NCBI GenBank assembly: GCA_005880695.1
Contig: VBGR01000032.1
Coordinates: 56,592 to 120,591 of the forward strand
Origin: Chloroflexota bacterium
Lineage (GTDB): Bacteria > Chloroflexota > Dormibacteria > Dormibacterales > Dormibacteraceae
DNA: 64,000 bases
Direction of reading: 5' to 3'
Position 1 is the stretch's first letter. Each line of letters starts with the position of its first letter. The position numbers and the translations under genes are program-made. A model generated the notes under the pieces. The model was not told the DNA's origin. It did no database searches and was given only the letters and a program-made list of their open reading frames with translations. Positions 7,744-16,161 of the stretch are shown here, one piece after another.

Positions 7744-7751
7744 ACGGCGAC

Positions 7752-7778
7752 AGTCTACCCGGTCTTGCCCTATTTCAA
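7752..7778 (-). promoter_or_regulatory. possible promoter of the helicase gene
   Basis: On the minus strand TTGAAA (7778-7773) is followed after 15 bp by TAGACT (7757-7752). It overlaps the 3' end of the exporter gene and would give a 5' leader of roughly 120 nt for the helicase mRNA. The spacer is shorter than ideal. Confidence 0.35.
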
Positions 7779-8552
7779 CAGCAGGTGCTGGAGGCGACGC
7801 GACGTGATCGCCAGGCCGAACGCGCCCAGGAGGACCAGGTAGCCCACGTCGACGAGCAGTCCCGGACCCAGGTTGCCGGTCGTGAGTCCGCGGATCAGGT
7901 CGACGCCGTGGTAGAGCGGCGTGAGCTGGACGAAGGCCTGCAGCGGGGCTGGATAGACGCTGATCGGGAAGAAGGTCGCGGAGAAGAGGAGGAGCGGCAG
8001 CGTTACCACGATCACCAGGTCGAAGTCCTGCCACTTGCGCATGAACGTCGTCGCAACCGTGCCGACCGCGGCGGAGCTGAAGCCGATCAATGTCGCTGCC
8101 GGGAGTGCCAGCAGCGCCCAGGGCGAGATCACCAGGCCGAGGGCGGCCATCACGACCAGAAAACCGAGTGAGTAGAGCGATCCCCTCATGAGCGCCCACG
8201 TCACCTCGCCGAGGGCGACGTCGGCCACCCCCAGTGGAGTGGCCAGCACAGCGTCATAGGTCTTCGCATATCGGAGCTTGAAAAAGAGATTGAAAGTGCT
8301 GTCGTAGAGCGCTCCGTTCATGGCTGTGCCGGCCATCAGCGCCGGTGCCACGAACACCGCGTAGGGGACCGAATGACCCGCGCCCAATGAGACGTTGCCG
8401 ACCAGCGAGCCGATGCCGAAGCCGATCCCGAGCAGGTAGAAGAAGGGTTCGAAGAACCCTGAAAAGATGATGATCCAGCCGCGCCGGTAGACCAGTAGGT
8501 TGCGCTCGATCAGGCGGCTCGCCCGCCGTCCGAAAGGGAGGCTGGCGATCAC
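7770..8552 (-). CDS. ABC-2 type exporter permease, second subunit
   Basis: The 260-residue membrane protein has about six hydrophobic segments and the ABC-2 family pattern. It has an N-terminal amphipathic stretch (RLIERNLLVYRRGW), the cytoplasmic loop FKLRYAKTYDAVLATPLGVADVALGE, and a late loop before TPLYHGVDLIRGL. These match NodJ-type permeases that export lipids, polyketides or drugs. The GTG start at 8552 shares GTGA with the stop of the neighbouring permease gene. The reading frame stays open far upstream, but that part is only a shadow of the other permease. It forms one transporter with the next two genes; the substrate is unknown. Confidence 0.8.
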   Translation of the reverse strand: MIASLPFGRRASRLIERNLLVYRRGWIIIFSGFFEPFFYLLGIGFGIGSLVGNVSLGAGHSVPYAVFVAPALMAGTAMNGALYDSTFNLFFKLRYAKTYDAVLATPLGVADVALGEVTWALMRGSLYSLGFLVVMAALGLVISPWALLALPAATLIGFSSAAVGTVATTFMRKWQDFDLVIVVTLPLLLFSATFFPISVYPAPLQAFVQLTPLYHGVDLIRGLTTGNLGPGLLVDVGYLVLLGAFGLAITSRRLQHLLLK

Positions 8553-9319
8553 TTGATGAGCCTCCGCCGGAAGGTGATCGCGGCGCCAACGCCACCGGCC
8601 AGTGTGTACGCGAGCAACACGCCGATGTCCACCAGCGCGCCGGACTGAGTGAGCGTGCCGAGCGTCAATCCGCGGACCAACGAGACGCCGTGCGCGAGCG
8701 GGGTCAGCCAGGCGACCGCCTGGAGCACCTGCGGTAGCTGAGCGATCGGGAAGAAGGCGCCTGCGAAGAGAAAGAGCGGCATGATCAGGAACCTCTGGAT
8801 CGCGCTGAAACTGGTGTCGCGCGTCTGCGTGGCGGTGAAGGCGAGGATCGGCGTGGCGAAGGCGAGACCGTTGAGGACAGCTGCCGGGATCGCCAGAGCC
8901 GCCTCCGGCCCGCGCGGGATGCGGAAGACCAGCATCACTGCGAAGAAGAGCACCGCGACCAAGGTCAGCCGCACCACCAGCCAGGCCAGCTCGCCAAAGA
9001 CGAGGTCGCGCACGCGCAAGGGCGTGCTCAGCATCGCCTCGTAAGTGCGCTCCCAGTAGACCTTGGCCAGGATCGGGTAGGTCGATTCGCTCGAGGCTGT
9101 CTGCATGGTCGTTGTTGCCATCAGCCCTGGCGCCAAGAAGAGGATGTAGGCCACCCCGTTGACGCCACCGGCGCTGCGGTTGACGAGCCCGCCGAGGCCG
9201 AGGCCCATGGCGGCCAGGAAGAGAAGTGGCGACAGGAAGGAGACCACCACCGAGCCGCGCCAAACCCGCCGGTAGAGGTGGAGGTCGTATTCGAGAACCC
9301 GCGCCGGTCCGCTGATCAC
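8549..9319 (-). CDS. ABC-2 type exporter permease, first subunit
   Basis: The 256-residue protein is homologous in layout to the adjacent permease. It has six predicted membrane helices, the loop YWERTYEAMLSTPLRVRDLVFGE between helices 2 and 3, and TPLAHGVSLVRGL near the end. Two different ABC-2 permeases plus one ATPase suggest a heterodimeric exporter. Its ATG overlaps the stop of the ATPase gene by 4 bp, and its own stop overlaps the next permease start. The transported compound cannot be inferred. Confidence 0.8.
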   Translation of the reverse strand: MISGPARVLEYDLHLYRRVWRGSVVVSFLSPLLFLAAMGLGLGGLVNRSAGGVNGVAYILFLAPGLMATTTMQTASSESTYPILAKVYWERTYEAMLSTPLRVRDLVFGELAWLVVRLTLVAVLFFAVMLVFRIPRGPEAALAIPAAVLNGLAFATPILAFTATQTRDTSFSAIQRFLIMPLFLFAGAFFPIAQLPQVLQAVAWLTPLAHGVSLVRGLTLGTLTQSGALVDIGVLLAYTLAGGVGAAITFRRRLIK

Positions 9320-10239
9320 TCGATCAGCGACCGTCCGGTCAGGCGCAGAAAGACATCTTCCAGCGTGCTCCTGCGAACGAGCGTCGACTCCGGGCGGATG
9401 CCGCTTTCGTGGAGCGCCGCCGACGCGGCGTCGCCATTCGCGGTGTAGAGCAGGACCCGGTCCGGCAGCACCTCCACGCGGTCGGCAAGACCGTTCAAGC
9501 GCCCGTCCATGCTCTCGGCAGCATCGGGTGGAAAGCGCAGCTCGACCACCTCGCGGGTCGAGTACCGTTCGATCAGCTCGCGGGGCGAACCCTGGGCGAC
9601 GATCCGCGCCTTATCCATCACCACCAGGCGGTCGCACAGCTGCTCGGCTTCGTCCATGTAGTGAGTGGTGAGGACCAGCGTCACCCCGCGCTGCTTGAGC
9701 CGGTAGAGCCGGTCCCAGAGCAGGTGCCGCGCCTGCGGGTCGAGCCCGGTCGTGGGCTCGTCCAGCAGCAGCAGGTCCGGCTCGCTGATCAGAGCCCGGG
9801 CGATCGTCAGCCGCCGCTTCATGCCGCCGGAGAGGGGCTCGACCTGGTCCCTGGCTCGCTCGGTCAGCTGCACGAACGCGAGCAGCTCGTCGGCGCGGCG
9901 ACCGGCCTCGGCATAGGTGAGGTCGAAGTAACGCCCATAGATGACGAGGTTCTCGCGGACGCTGAGCTCCATGTCGAGCGTGTCCAGCTGGGGGACCACC
10001 CCAACCCGGGCCCGAATTCGGGGTCCGTCCACTGCCGGGTCCAGGCCGAGCACTCTGAGAGTGCCGGCGGTGACCGGCGAGGTGCTGCCGATCATTCGCA
10101 TGGTGGAGGTCTTGCCGGCCCCGTTGGGCCCCAGGAAGCCGAACGCCTCGCCCTTGGCAACGTCGAAATCGATGCCGTCCACGGCCACCAGGTCACCGAA
10201 GCGCTTGGTCAGGCCGCGGGCGGAGATCAGCGGGTCCAT
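9316..10239 (-). CDS. ABC-2 type exporter ATPase (NodI/DrrA-like)
   Basis: The 307-residue protein is the ATPase of the exporter encoded with the two following permeases. It shows Walker A GPNGAGKT near residues 39-46, the Q-loop in VVPQLDTLD, the signature LSGGMKRRL near 140, Walker [14 protein letters not shown] near 158 and the H-loop [10 protein letters not shown]. The C-terminal 80 residues are the extension typical of NodI/DrrA-type subunits. The ATG at 10239 is used because the ABC domain begins at residue 4; the longer open frame upstream has no family match. No regulator of the exporter is visible nearby. Confidence 0.85.
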   Translation of the reverse strand: MDPLISARGLTKRFGDLVAVDGIDFDVAKGEAFGFLGPNGAGKTSTMRMIGSTSPVTAGTLRVLGLDPAVDGPRIRARVGVVPQLDTLDMELSVRENLVIYGRYFDLTYAEAGRRADELLAFVQLTERARDQVEPLSGGMKRRLTIARALISEPDLLLLDEPTTGLDPQARHLLWDRLYRLKQRGVTLVLTTHYMDEAEQLCDRLVVMDKARIVAQGSPRELIERYSTREVVELRFPPDAAESMDGRLNGLADRVEVLPDRVLLYTANGDAASAALHESGIRPESTLVRRSTLEDVFLRLTGRSLIE

Positions 10240-10349
10240 TCCCGGGCTAGTTTCGCTCAGCAGGGGAGTCGGAGTCGGTTGTGCGCGAGGTAAGAGAAAG
10301 AGGGCCGGGACCGCCCGACCCTCCCTGTGGAGGAGAAAACGACGCTTGG

Positions 10350-11381
10350 TCAGGCGCTCGCCTTGTTGGCGAACTCGTTCGTGTAGGTCTCCGAGAGCTT
10401 GGCGGTCTTGCCTTTGAAGTTGGAGACGTAGTTCTTCTCGATGTCGAGCACGGTTTGCGGTCCGGCGGCAGGCATCTTGCAATCGGTGCCGAAGATTGAC
10501 AGCTGGTTCTGCAGCGCCGTCACGTAGAGGTTTTTGTCGCCCGCGTAGTAGTCGGCCGGCATCTTGTCGGCGATCTGGGCCGCGGTATGGGAGTGGATGA
10601 ACTTGAGCGTCTTAACGTAGACATTGACCAGGCGCTGGGCGACGTCTTTGTGGCCGCTCACCCAGTCATTTCGCGCGAAGATACCGATGAAGGGATAGTC
10701 GCCGCCCAAAGCCGCCCTCGTCGTCTGCGGCGTGCGCAGGTCAACCAGGACCTTGGCCGTGTTGGTGGTGAGCAGCCGCGAGATGGTCGGCTCGGTGGTC
10801 ATCCCGGCGTCGATCTTCTGCTGCTGGATGGCGGCGATGAACGTGTTGCCCGCTCCGACCGCTACAAAGTGCTCCTGGTCGGAGGGGATGCCGGCCTTGC
10901 CGAGCAACGCCAGCGTGATTGTGTGCGTGCCGGAGCCGATGTCGGTGACGCCGAGGTTCTTGCCCTTCAAGTCCGCCACGGAGGTGATCGAACTGGCCTT
11001 CTTGGCGTCGACCATCTCGGCCTCACCGGGCGCGATCCCGAACTGGCAGATGGTCTCGATCTTCTTGCCCAGCGCGTTGAGCTCGATCGCGTGGCTGTAG
11101 GCGCCTGAGCCCGCGTCGACGGCCTGGGCCACGACCTCTTCTTCGGTCGCCTGCCCGGAGCCCTCGTCAATGAACGTGATGTTGATCTTCTGCTCGTCGA
11201 AGTAGCCGAGCTGCTTGGCCAGCATGTTCGGCAGGTAGATCTGCTTGTTGAGACCGCCGACCATGAGCTTCACGTCCACCGTCTGGACGCCGCCCGTGCT
11301 GGGCGGGCTGGTTCCACCGCACGCCGCCAGCGTGACGATCGCCCCCAGCAGAGTGAAAAGCCGGCGCTTATCGAATTGCAT
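10350..11381 (-). CDS. NMT1/SsuA-type ABC substrate-binding lipoprotein
   Basis: The 343-residue product begins with a lipoprotein signal peptide ending in TLAACGG (Cys near residue 21), so it is anchored to the outer face of the membrane. The mature part has the two-lobe fold of NMT1/SsuA/TauA binding proteins, with LPNMLAKQLGYFDEQKINITF and LKGKNLGVTDIGSGTH. The genes that follow upstream encode the matching permease and ATPase. Family members carry sulfonates, nitrate, pyrimidine precursors or aromatic acids, and the substrate here is not evident. The divergent CitA/CitB-type sensor pair is a likely regulator of this importer. Confidence 0.8.
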   Translation of the reverse strand: MQFDKRRLFTLLGAIVTLAACGGTSPPSTGGVQTVDVKLMVGGLNKQIYLPNMLAKQLGYFDEQKINITFIDEGSGQATEEEVVAQAVDAGSGAYSHAIELNALGKKIETICQFGIAPGEAEMVDAKKASSITSVADLKGKNLGVTDIGSGTHTITLALLGKAGIPSDQEHFVAVGAGNTFIAAIQQQKIDAGMTTEPTISRLLTTNTAKVLVDLRTPQTTRAALGGDYPFIGIFARNDWVSGHKDVAQRLVNVYVKTLKFIHSHTAAQIADKMPADYYAGDKNLYVTALQNQLSIFGTDCKMPAAGPQTVLDIEKNYVSNFKGKTAKLSETYTNEFANKASA

Positions 11382-11393
11382 GGACAGTTCCTC

Positions 11394-12254
11394 CTAACCG
11401 AACTTGGTTTCGACGACGACCTGCGGCCGCCACTTGATGAGGCGGTTCTCGAGCGCTGTGATGAGGGACTCCGCAACCAGCGCGACGGCCGCCAGCAGCA
11501 GGATGCCGGCGAAGACGCCCGCCGCGTCGAAGAGGTGCTCCGCGCTGTAGATCAGCTCGCCGACGCCGGCCGTGGCGCCGAAGAGCTCGCCGACCACCGC
11601 CCCCACCAGGGCCAGCCCGAAGCTCGTGTGCAGGCTGGCCATGATCCAGGACAGGGCCGAAGGGATGATGATCTCGGTGGTCAGCCGCCGGTTGTCGGCG
11701 CCCAGGATGCGAGCGTTGGCGATGAGGTTGCGGTCCACCTCGCGCACTCCCTGGAAGGCGTTGAAGAAGACGACGAAGAAGACCAGGATGGCCGCCGTCG
11801 CCACCTTGGAGCGGATGTCGAGGCCGAGCGAGATGGCGAAGAGAGCTCCGAGGACGACCCGGGGAATCGAGTTGGCGGCCTTGATGTAAGGCGAGAACAC
11901 GTCGGAGAGGAGCCGGTTGCCGCCCAGCGTGACGCCGAAGGCGATGCCCAGGATGGAGCCGACCGCGAAGCCGAGGACCGTCTCCTCCATGGTCACGTAG
12001 ACCTGGTACCAGAGCGGTCCCAGCGCAGTGCCTTCACTGATCCAGGTCCAGAGCCGGAGCGCGATCTCGGAGGGCTGGGAGAAGAAGAACTTATCCACCC
12101 AGCCGAGGCGGGTGGTCAGCTCCCAGCTGCCGAGCCAGACCACTGCGGTCAGGACGCGGAGGCCCTGGACCGTGAGCTGGCGGCGCCGGGCGTCGCGAGC
12201 TCGGCGGGCAGCGAGGTCGCTCACCGGCCGCTCCGCTGTGGCGACAGCGCTCAT
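11394..12254 (-). CDS. ABC importer permease, SsuC/TauC-like
   Basis: The 286-residue protein is a binding-protein-dependent permease with six or so membrane helices and the EAA-type loop (NARILGADNRRLTTEIIIPSALSWI) that contacts the ATPase. The first 45 residues are polar and basic. The start at 12254 (MSAVATAERPV) is chosen because it lies 7 bp after the ATPase stop, while the longer frame runs into that gene. It forms the membrane channel for the lipoprotein at 10350 and the ATPase at 12262, a typical SsuABC-like gene set. Confidence 0.8.
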   Translation of the reverse strand: MSAVATAERPVSDLAARRARDARRRQLTVQGLRVLTAVVWLGSWELTTRLGWVDKFFFSQPSEIALRLWTWISEGTALGPLWYQVYVTMEETVLGFAVGSILGIAFGVTLGGNRLLSDVFSPYIKAANSIPRVVLGALFAISLGLDIRSKVATAAILVFFVVFFNAFQGVREVDRNLIANARILGADNRRLTTEIIIPSALSWIMASLHTSFGLALVGAVVGELFGATAGVGELIYSAEHLFDAAGVFAGILLLAAVALVAESLITALENRLIKWRPQVVVETKFG

Positions 12255-12261
12255 CGCCGGG

Positions 12262-13068
12262 TTACGCCGCGCCGCTACGTTTCTGGCGCTCATAGCTGAC
12301 CAGGACTTCATCGCGAAGGTCCGACCAGAGCTCCTCGTAGATCTCGGCAAAGCGAGGTTGGAAGCGGATCTCGGCCACGTTGCGCGGGCGCGGCAGGTCG
12401 ACCTTGTAGTTGCTCTTGACGGTGCCCGGACCGGCGGTGAGGACGAAGACCCGGTCGCTAAGCGAGATCGCCTCTTCGAGGTCGTGCGTCACGAACACCA
12501 CGGAGGCCGAGCTGGCGGACCAGAGCGCGAGCAGCTCGTTCTCCATCAATGACCTGGTCTGCACGTCGAGCGCGCTGAAGGGCTCGTCCATGAGCAGGAT
12601 GCGGGGTCCGTTGATCAGGCTTTGGGCCAGCGCGACCCGCTTGCGCATGCCGCCGGAGAGCTGGTACGGGTAGCGGTCCTCGAAGCCGGCCAGGCCGACC
12701 CGAGAGATCCAGTCGCGGGCTCGGTCGCGGGCTTCGCGGTTGGCGGCGCCGTGGTAGCGGGGACCGGCGGCCACGTTTTCCAGGACTGTCTTCCAGGGAA
12801 AGACCGCGTCCGACTGGAAGACGTAGCCGATGCCGTCGGCGATCCCGCTGACCGGCTTGCCCAGGACCTGGACCTCACCCTCGCTCGGCGGCTCCAGCCC
12901 GGAGATCAGGGCCAGCGTCGTGGACTTTCCGCAGCCCGTCGGTCCCACGACAGCGCAGAACTCGCCCGGTTCGACAGCCAGATCGACGTCGTGCAGCGCC
13001 GTGTAGACGCCACCGGAGGGAGTCAGGAAGCGCTTGGTGACGCCACGCAGAGAGATGGCGGGTGCCAT
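12262..13068 (-). CDS. ABC importer ATPase, SsuB/TauB-like
   Basis: The 268-residue ATPase has Walker A GPTGCGKST near residue 40, YVFQSDAVFPWKTVLENV as in nitrate/sulfonate/taurine transporters, the signature LSGGMRKRVALAQSL and Walker B ILLMDEPFSALD. It energises the importer made with the downstream permease and lipoprotein. The ATG at 13068 fits the family length; a GTG ten codons upstream is possible, and neither has a clear ribosome binding site. It is the first gene of the operon and faces the sensor kinase gene across a 128-bp divergent region. Confidence 0.8.
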   Translation of the reverse strand: MAPAISLRGVTKRFLTPSGGVYTALHDVDLAVEPGEFCAVVGPTGCGKSTTLALISGLEPPSEGEVQVLGKPVSGIADGIGYVFQSDAVFPWKTVLENVAAGPRYHGAANREARDRARDWISRVGLAGFEDRYPYQLSGGMRKRVALAQSLINGPRILLMDEPFSALDVQTRSLMENELLALWSASSASVVFVTHDLEEAISLSDRVFVLTAGPGTVKSNYKVDLPRPRNVAEIRFQPRFAEIYEELWSDLRDEVLVSYERQKRSGAA

Positions 13069-13103
13069 GCACGAAGACAGTGCACTGCGCTTGCCCACAT
13101 GAA

Positions 13104-13139
13104 GACGGTTGCGGTCGTTGCGGACGTTTTGGTCGTTTT
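13104..13139. repeat. four 9-bp direct repeats in a divergent promoter region
   Basis: Units start at 13104, 13113, 13122 and 13131 with a strict 9-bp period and the core GGWCGTT (GACGGTT, GGTCGTT, GGACGTT, GGTCGTT). They lie between the importer operon and the divergent sensor kinase gene, where a response regulator site would be expected. Role inferred. Confidence 0.4.
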
Positions 13140-13196
13140 GATCGCGCCAAAGAGGTCTGCGGTGCGGTCTAGGATTTCGTTGAGATTCAGATTTAG

Positions 13197-14792
13197 TTGA
13201 AGACCCGCCTGCCGCTCGCCTACCAGATCCTTGCCTTCCAGGTGGCCATCCTCCTGGTGGCCGCCGCGTTGGGGACCGCGGCCGCGGTCTGGCAGGCCCG
13301 CCAGGAGCTGGACCACCAGTACGAGCAGCGCTCGCTGGTGATCGCGCAGTCGGTAGCCTCGATGAGCACGATCCAGTCCGCGCTTTTGACGCAGGACAGG
13401 GGAGGTTCGGTCCAAGCGGCCGCCGAGCAGGTCCGCAAGAGCACCGGCGCCACTTATGTGGTCGTCACCGACCGGACTGGCACGCGCTACTCGCATCCGA
13501 ACCCGGCGCTGATCGGGCGGCCCGTGGACGAAGATCCCAGCTCAGTGCTGGCCGGCCACGCCTGGGTGGGAGTGCAGCAGGGGACAATCTGCCTGTCGGC
13601 GCGCGGCAAGGCGCCTGTCTTCTCCGGCGCGGCTGTGATCGGCATGGTCTCAGTCGGCTTCTGCGAGACCAGAGTCAACCAGCAGTTGCTCGGCGAGCTG
13701 CCCGGCTACGCGGTCACGTTGCTTCTGGCACTGGCGCTCGGGGCCGTGGGCTCGCTCCTTCTGGCACGGCGTCTGAAGCGGCAGACGTTCGGCCTGGAGC
13801 CTTACGAGATCGCCGGCCTGCTCGAGGAGCGCGAGGCCAGCCTGCAGGGCATCCACGAGGGCGCCATCGCGACCGACTCAGACGGCCGCATCACGCTGGC
13901 GAACGAGGAGGCCAAGCGGCTGCTCGGACTGAGCGCCGGCTGCGAAGGCCGCAAGCTCGCCCAGGTCCTCCCGCCCGGCCGCCTCCTCGACTTCTTCAGC
14001 GGCCGCCTGAACGACCAGGACGAGATCCTGATCGCAGACGGCAGGGTGCTGGTGGCAAGCCGCCGGCCCGTCATCCTTCGCGGCCGCGAGATCGGCCACG
14101 TGACGACCCTGCGCGACTCGACCGAGCTGTCGCGCCTCTCGGGCGGGCTCGGCGTCGACGGGCTGACCGACGCGTTGCGCGCACAGGCGCACGAGTTCTC
14201 CAACCGGCTCCACACCATTGCCGGGCTGGTCGAGCTCGGCCGCGGTGAAGAGGCCATGAAATTGATCACCGAGACCTCGGACGTGCACCAGGAGCTCAGC
14301 GAAGCGCTCCTCGACCGCGTCGGCGACCCGGTTCTGGGCGCACTGTTGCTCGCAAAGGCCGCCGTGGCTTCGGAGCGGGGCATCGACCTGCGGATCTCCG
14401 AAGGCACGGTCCTGGCCGAGAACCCCCTCGACGGCAACGACCTCATCACCCTCGTGGGCAACCTGATCGACAACGCCTTTGACGCGGTCGCGACCGCTGG
14501 TACGCGCCGCGTCACCGTTTCTGTCGCGTCCGCCAGCGGCGAGCTCGTGATCAGCGTCGGCGATTCGGGGCCAGGAGTCCCCGAAGCAAATCTCGAGAAG
14601 ATCTTCACGGAAGGCTTCAGCACCAAGTCCCGCAACGGCGGCCGGCCTCGCGGCCTGGGCCTGGCGCTGGTGCGCGACGTGGCGAAGCGGTATGGAGGCG
14701 AGGTCAGGGTCGCCAACACGGGCGGCGGAGCCACATTCACCGTGCGCCTGCCGGTCGGCGTGCCGGCCGCCACGGCCCCAGTCAAGCCTTGA
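13197..14792 (+). CDS. CitA/DcuS-type sensor histidine kinase
   Basis: The 531-residue membrane kinase has a membrane helix at about residues 8-30, an extracytoplasmic ligand-binding domain of the CitA/DcuS type (about 31-175, with YSHPNPALIGRPVDEDP), and a second helix at about 178-200. A cytoplasmic PAS domain (about 210-310) and the kinase part follow. The phospho-acceptor is His332 in AQAHEFSNRLHT, the form seen in CitA/DcuS kinases. LIDNAFDAV, GDSGPGVP and GLGLALV form the ATP site. Such kinases sense small carboxylates. The TTG start at 13197 faces the importer operon, and the stop overlaps the regulator start (TTGA). Confidence 0.85.
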   Translation: MKTRLPLAYQILAFQVAILLVAAALGTAAAVWQARQELDHQYEQRSLVIAQSVASMSTIQSALLTQDRGGSVQAAAEQVRKSTGATYVVVTDRTGTRYSHPNPALIGRPVDEDPSSVLAGHAWVGVQQGTICLSARGKAPVFSGAAVIGMVSVGFCETRVNQQLLGELPGYAVTLLLALALGAVGSLLLARRLKRQTFGLEPYEIAGLLEEREASLQGIHEGAIATDSDGRITLANEEAKRLLGLSAGCEGRKLAQVLPPGRLLDFFSGRLNDQDEILIADGRVLVASRRPVILRGREIGHVTTLRDSTELSRLSGGLGVDGLTDALRAQAHEFSNRLHTIAGLVELGRGEEAMKLITETSDVHQELSEALLDRVGDPVLGALLLAKAAVASERGIDLRISEGTVLAENPLDGNDLITLVGNLIDNAFDAVATAGTRRVTVSVASASGELVISVGDSGPGVPEANLEKIFTEGFSTKSRNGGRPRGLGLALVRDVAKRYGGEVRVANTGGGATFTVRLPVGVPAATAPVKP

Positions 14793-15469
14793 TCCGGACG
14801 CTGGTCGTGGACGACGACTTTCGGGTGGCTGAACTGCACGCCGCCTACGTCCGCCGGGTCACGGGGTTTGGTGTCGCCGGCATCGCTCACAGCGGAACCG
14901 AGGCGCTGGAACAGGTCGATTTCCTGCGCCCCGACCTGGTCTTGCTCGACTTCTACCTGCCCGATTTCTCAGGCCTGGAGGTGCTCCAGCGCCTGCGTGA
15001 CGACGACCACCCGTCGGTCGACGTGATCGCCATCACGGCCGCCCGCGACGTGGATAGCTTGCAGGCAGCCATGCGACGCGGAGTCATCCACTATCTGATC
15101 AAGCCCTTCCGGCTGGCCGCCTTCGAGGAGAAGCTCACCACCTACGCGGCCGCCCGCGCCCGCATCGCCAGACTCTCCGAGGCCGACCAGACCGAGGTGG
15201 ACCGCATCTTCGGCACGCTCCGCGCCTCCGGTCGCGACGCGCTGCCGAAAGGTCTCTCGGACACCACGCTGGAGCTGATCGTGGGGGCGCTGAAGCGGGC
15301 GGACTCCGGCCTTGCCGCGGCCGCCATCGCCGACGCGGCGGGGGTCAGCCGGGTCACGGCCCGGCGCTACCTGGATCACCTCTGCCGCCTGGGTACGGCC
15401 GAGGTGACGATGCGCTACGGCGGTCCCGGCCGGCCCGAGCACCGTTACCGGCTCCTAAAAGGCGCCTAA
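14789..15469 (+). CDS. CitB/DcuR-type response regulator
   Basis: The 226-residue regulator has a receiver domain (residues 1-125) with acidic pocket VDDDF, the phospho-accepting Asp in LVLLDFYLP near residue 53, and Lys in LIKPF. A linker and a C-terminal helix-turn-helix follow (AAIADAAGVSRVTARRYLDHL), as in CitB/DcuR. It starts with TTG overlapping the kinase stop, so the pair is translationally coupled. The likely target is the divergent importer operon through the 9-bp repeats, by analogy with family members that sit beside the transporter they control. Confidence 0.85.
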   Translation: MIRTLVVDDDFRVAELHAAYVRRVTGFGVAGIAHSGTEALEQVDFLRPDLVLLDFYLPDFSGLEVLQRLRDDDHPSVDVIAITAARDVDSLQAAMRRGVIHYLIKPFRLAAFEEKLTTYAAARARIARLSEADQTEVDRIFGTLRASGRDALPKGLSDTTLELIVGALKRADSGLAAAAIADAAGVSRVTARRYLDHLCRLGTAEVTMRYGGPGRPEHRYRLLKGA

Positions 15470-15494
15470 GGCCCCGATTCTCTGCGGCCGCCGG

Positions 15495-16130
15495 CTAGGG
15501 CGACAGATCAGCCGGCGGCGGGCCGGCCCCCGGAGTAGTCGGCTCGGCGGTCGCGTCCTTTGCGGCAATCAGCGAGTTCGCCAGGTCTACAAATTGCACT
15601 AGCACGGCGTCGATATCGGCGACCGCCACCGTCAGGCTGGGCGTCGATCTCGCCGCGGCCAGCTCCGCCTGCATCGTGTCGAAGAGCTCCTCCACTCTCG
15701 GCTCCACCCTCTCCGGATCTGCAACCGCGATCGTGTACTGAACCGCGTCGGCGACCGTTAGGCAATCGTGGCAGGAGTAGTTAATGGCCTTCGACAAGTT
15801 CACCGGGCGGATGTCCGTCGCCGTCATCGAGATCAGGTTGATCTGCAGCGCCACGGCCAGGGTCTGGCAGCCATTGCAGGAGCTGTAGGCATAAGCGGCA
15901 TTCACCGGCCTCACGGTGGGGCCCGTGATGATGTTGAAATCCACGCGGCCGCGGACATTCAAACGACCATCGACTCGATTGACGACCTGGACCACGTTGT
16001 GGCCGCCGCCGCCGTTCGCCGATTCACTCTCGTCGGCCAGTGCCGGCGCCGACCCGAACATGAGCGCGGCCATCACCGCTGCGGCGCATGCGAAAGGCTT
16101 CAGCGGTAAAGCTTCCATTGAGACTATCAT
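15495..16130 (-). CDS. secreted protein with two CxxC repeats, linked to the peptide locus
   Basis: The 211-residue product starts with a signal peptide cut after about residue 32 (SAPALADE). The mature part holds two related units. Unit 1 (about 73-101) reads RPVNAA, then SCNGCQT, then ALQIN. Unit 2 (about 107-136) reads RPVNLSKA, then SCHDCLT, then AVQY. Each carries one CxxC pair (C85/C88 and C120/C123) that may form a disulfide or bind metal. Unit 1 resembles the cores of the three peptides at 16965-17589 in P[IV]NAAxA and AxQxN. I recall similar secreted proteins near M50-type membrane proteases in actinobacteria, without a name. The start could instead be Met5 at 16118, behind TAGAAT as a leaderless start. 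Confidence 0.7.
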   Translation of the reverse strand: MIVSMEALPLKPFACAAAVMAALMFGSAPALADESESANGGGGHNVVQVVNRVDGRLNVRGRVDFNIITGPTVRPVNAAYAYSSCNGCQTLAVALQINLISMTATDIRPVNLSKAINYSCHDCLTVADAVQYTIAVADPERVEPRVEELFDTMQAELAAARSTPSLTVAVADIDAVLVQFVDLANSLIAAKDATAEPTTPGAGPPPADLSP

Positions 16131-16142
16131 TCTACATGATAG
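16124..16142. promoter_or_regulatory. inverted repeat between the secreted-protein and LuxR-CAP genes
   Basis: CTATCAT (16124-16130) and ATGATAG (16136-16142) form a perfect 7-bp inverted repeat with a 5-bp centre. It covers the first start codon and a possible -10 (TAGAAT) of the minus-strand gene, and lies 20 bp from the plus-strand start. A regulator binding here could control both. Confidence 0.45.
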
Positions 16143-16161
16143 CCTTAATTCTCAGGAACTA

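Noticed and set aside
10240..10349. N-terminal extension of the exporter ATPase gene
   Set aside because: The open frame continues upstream of 10239, but the added residues are basic and unlike the family, whose domain starts at residue 4 of the chosen protein.
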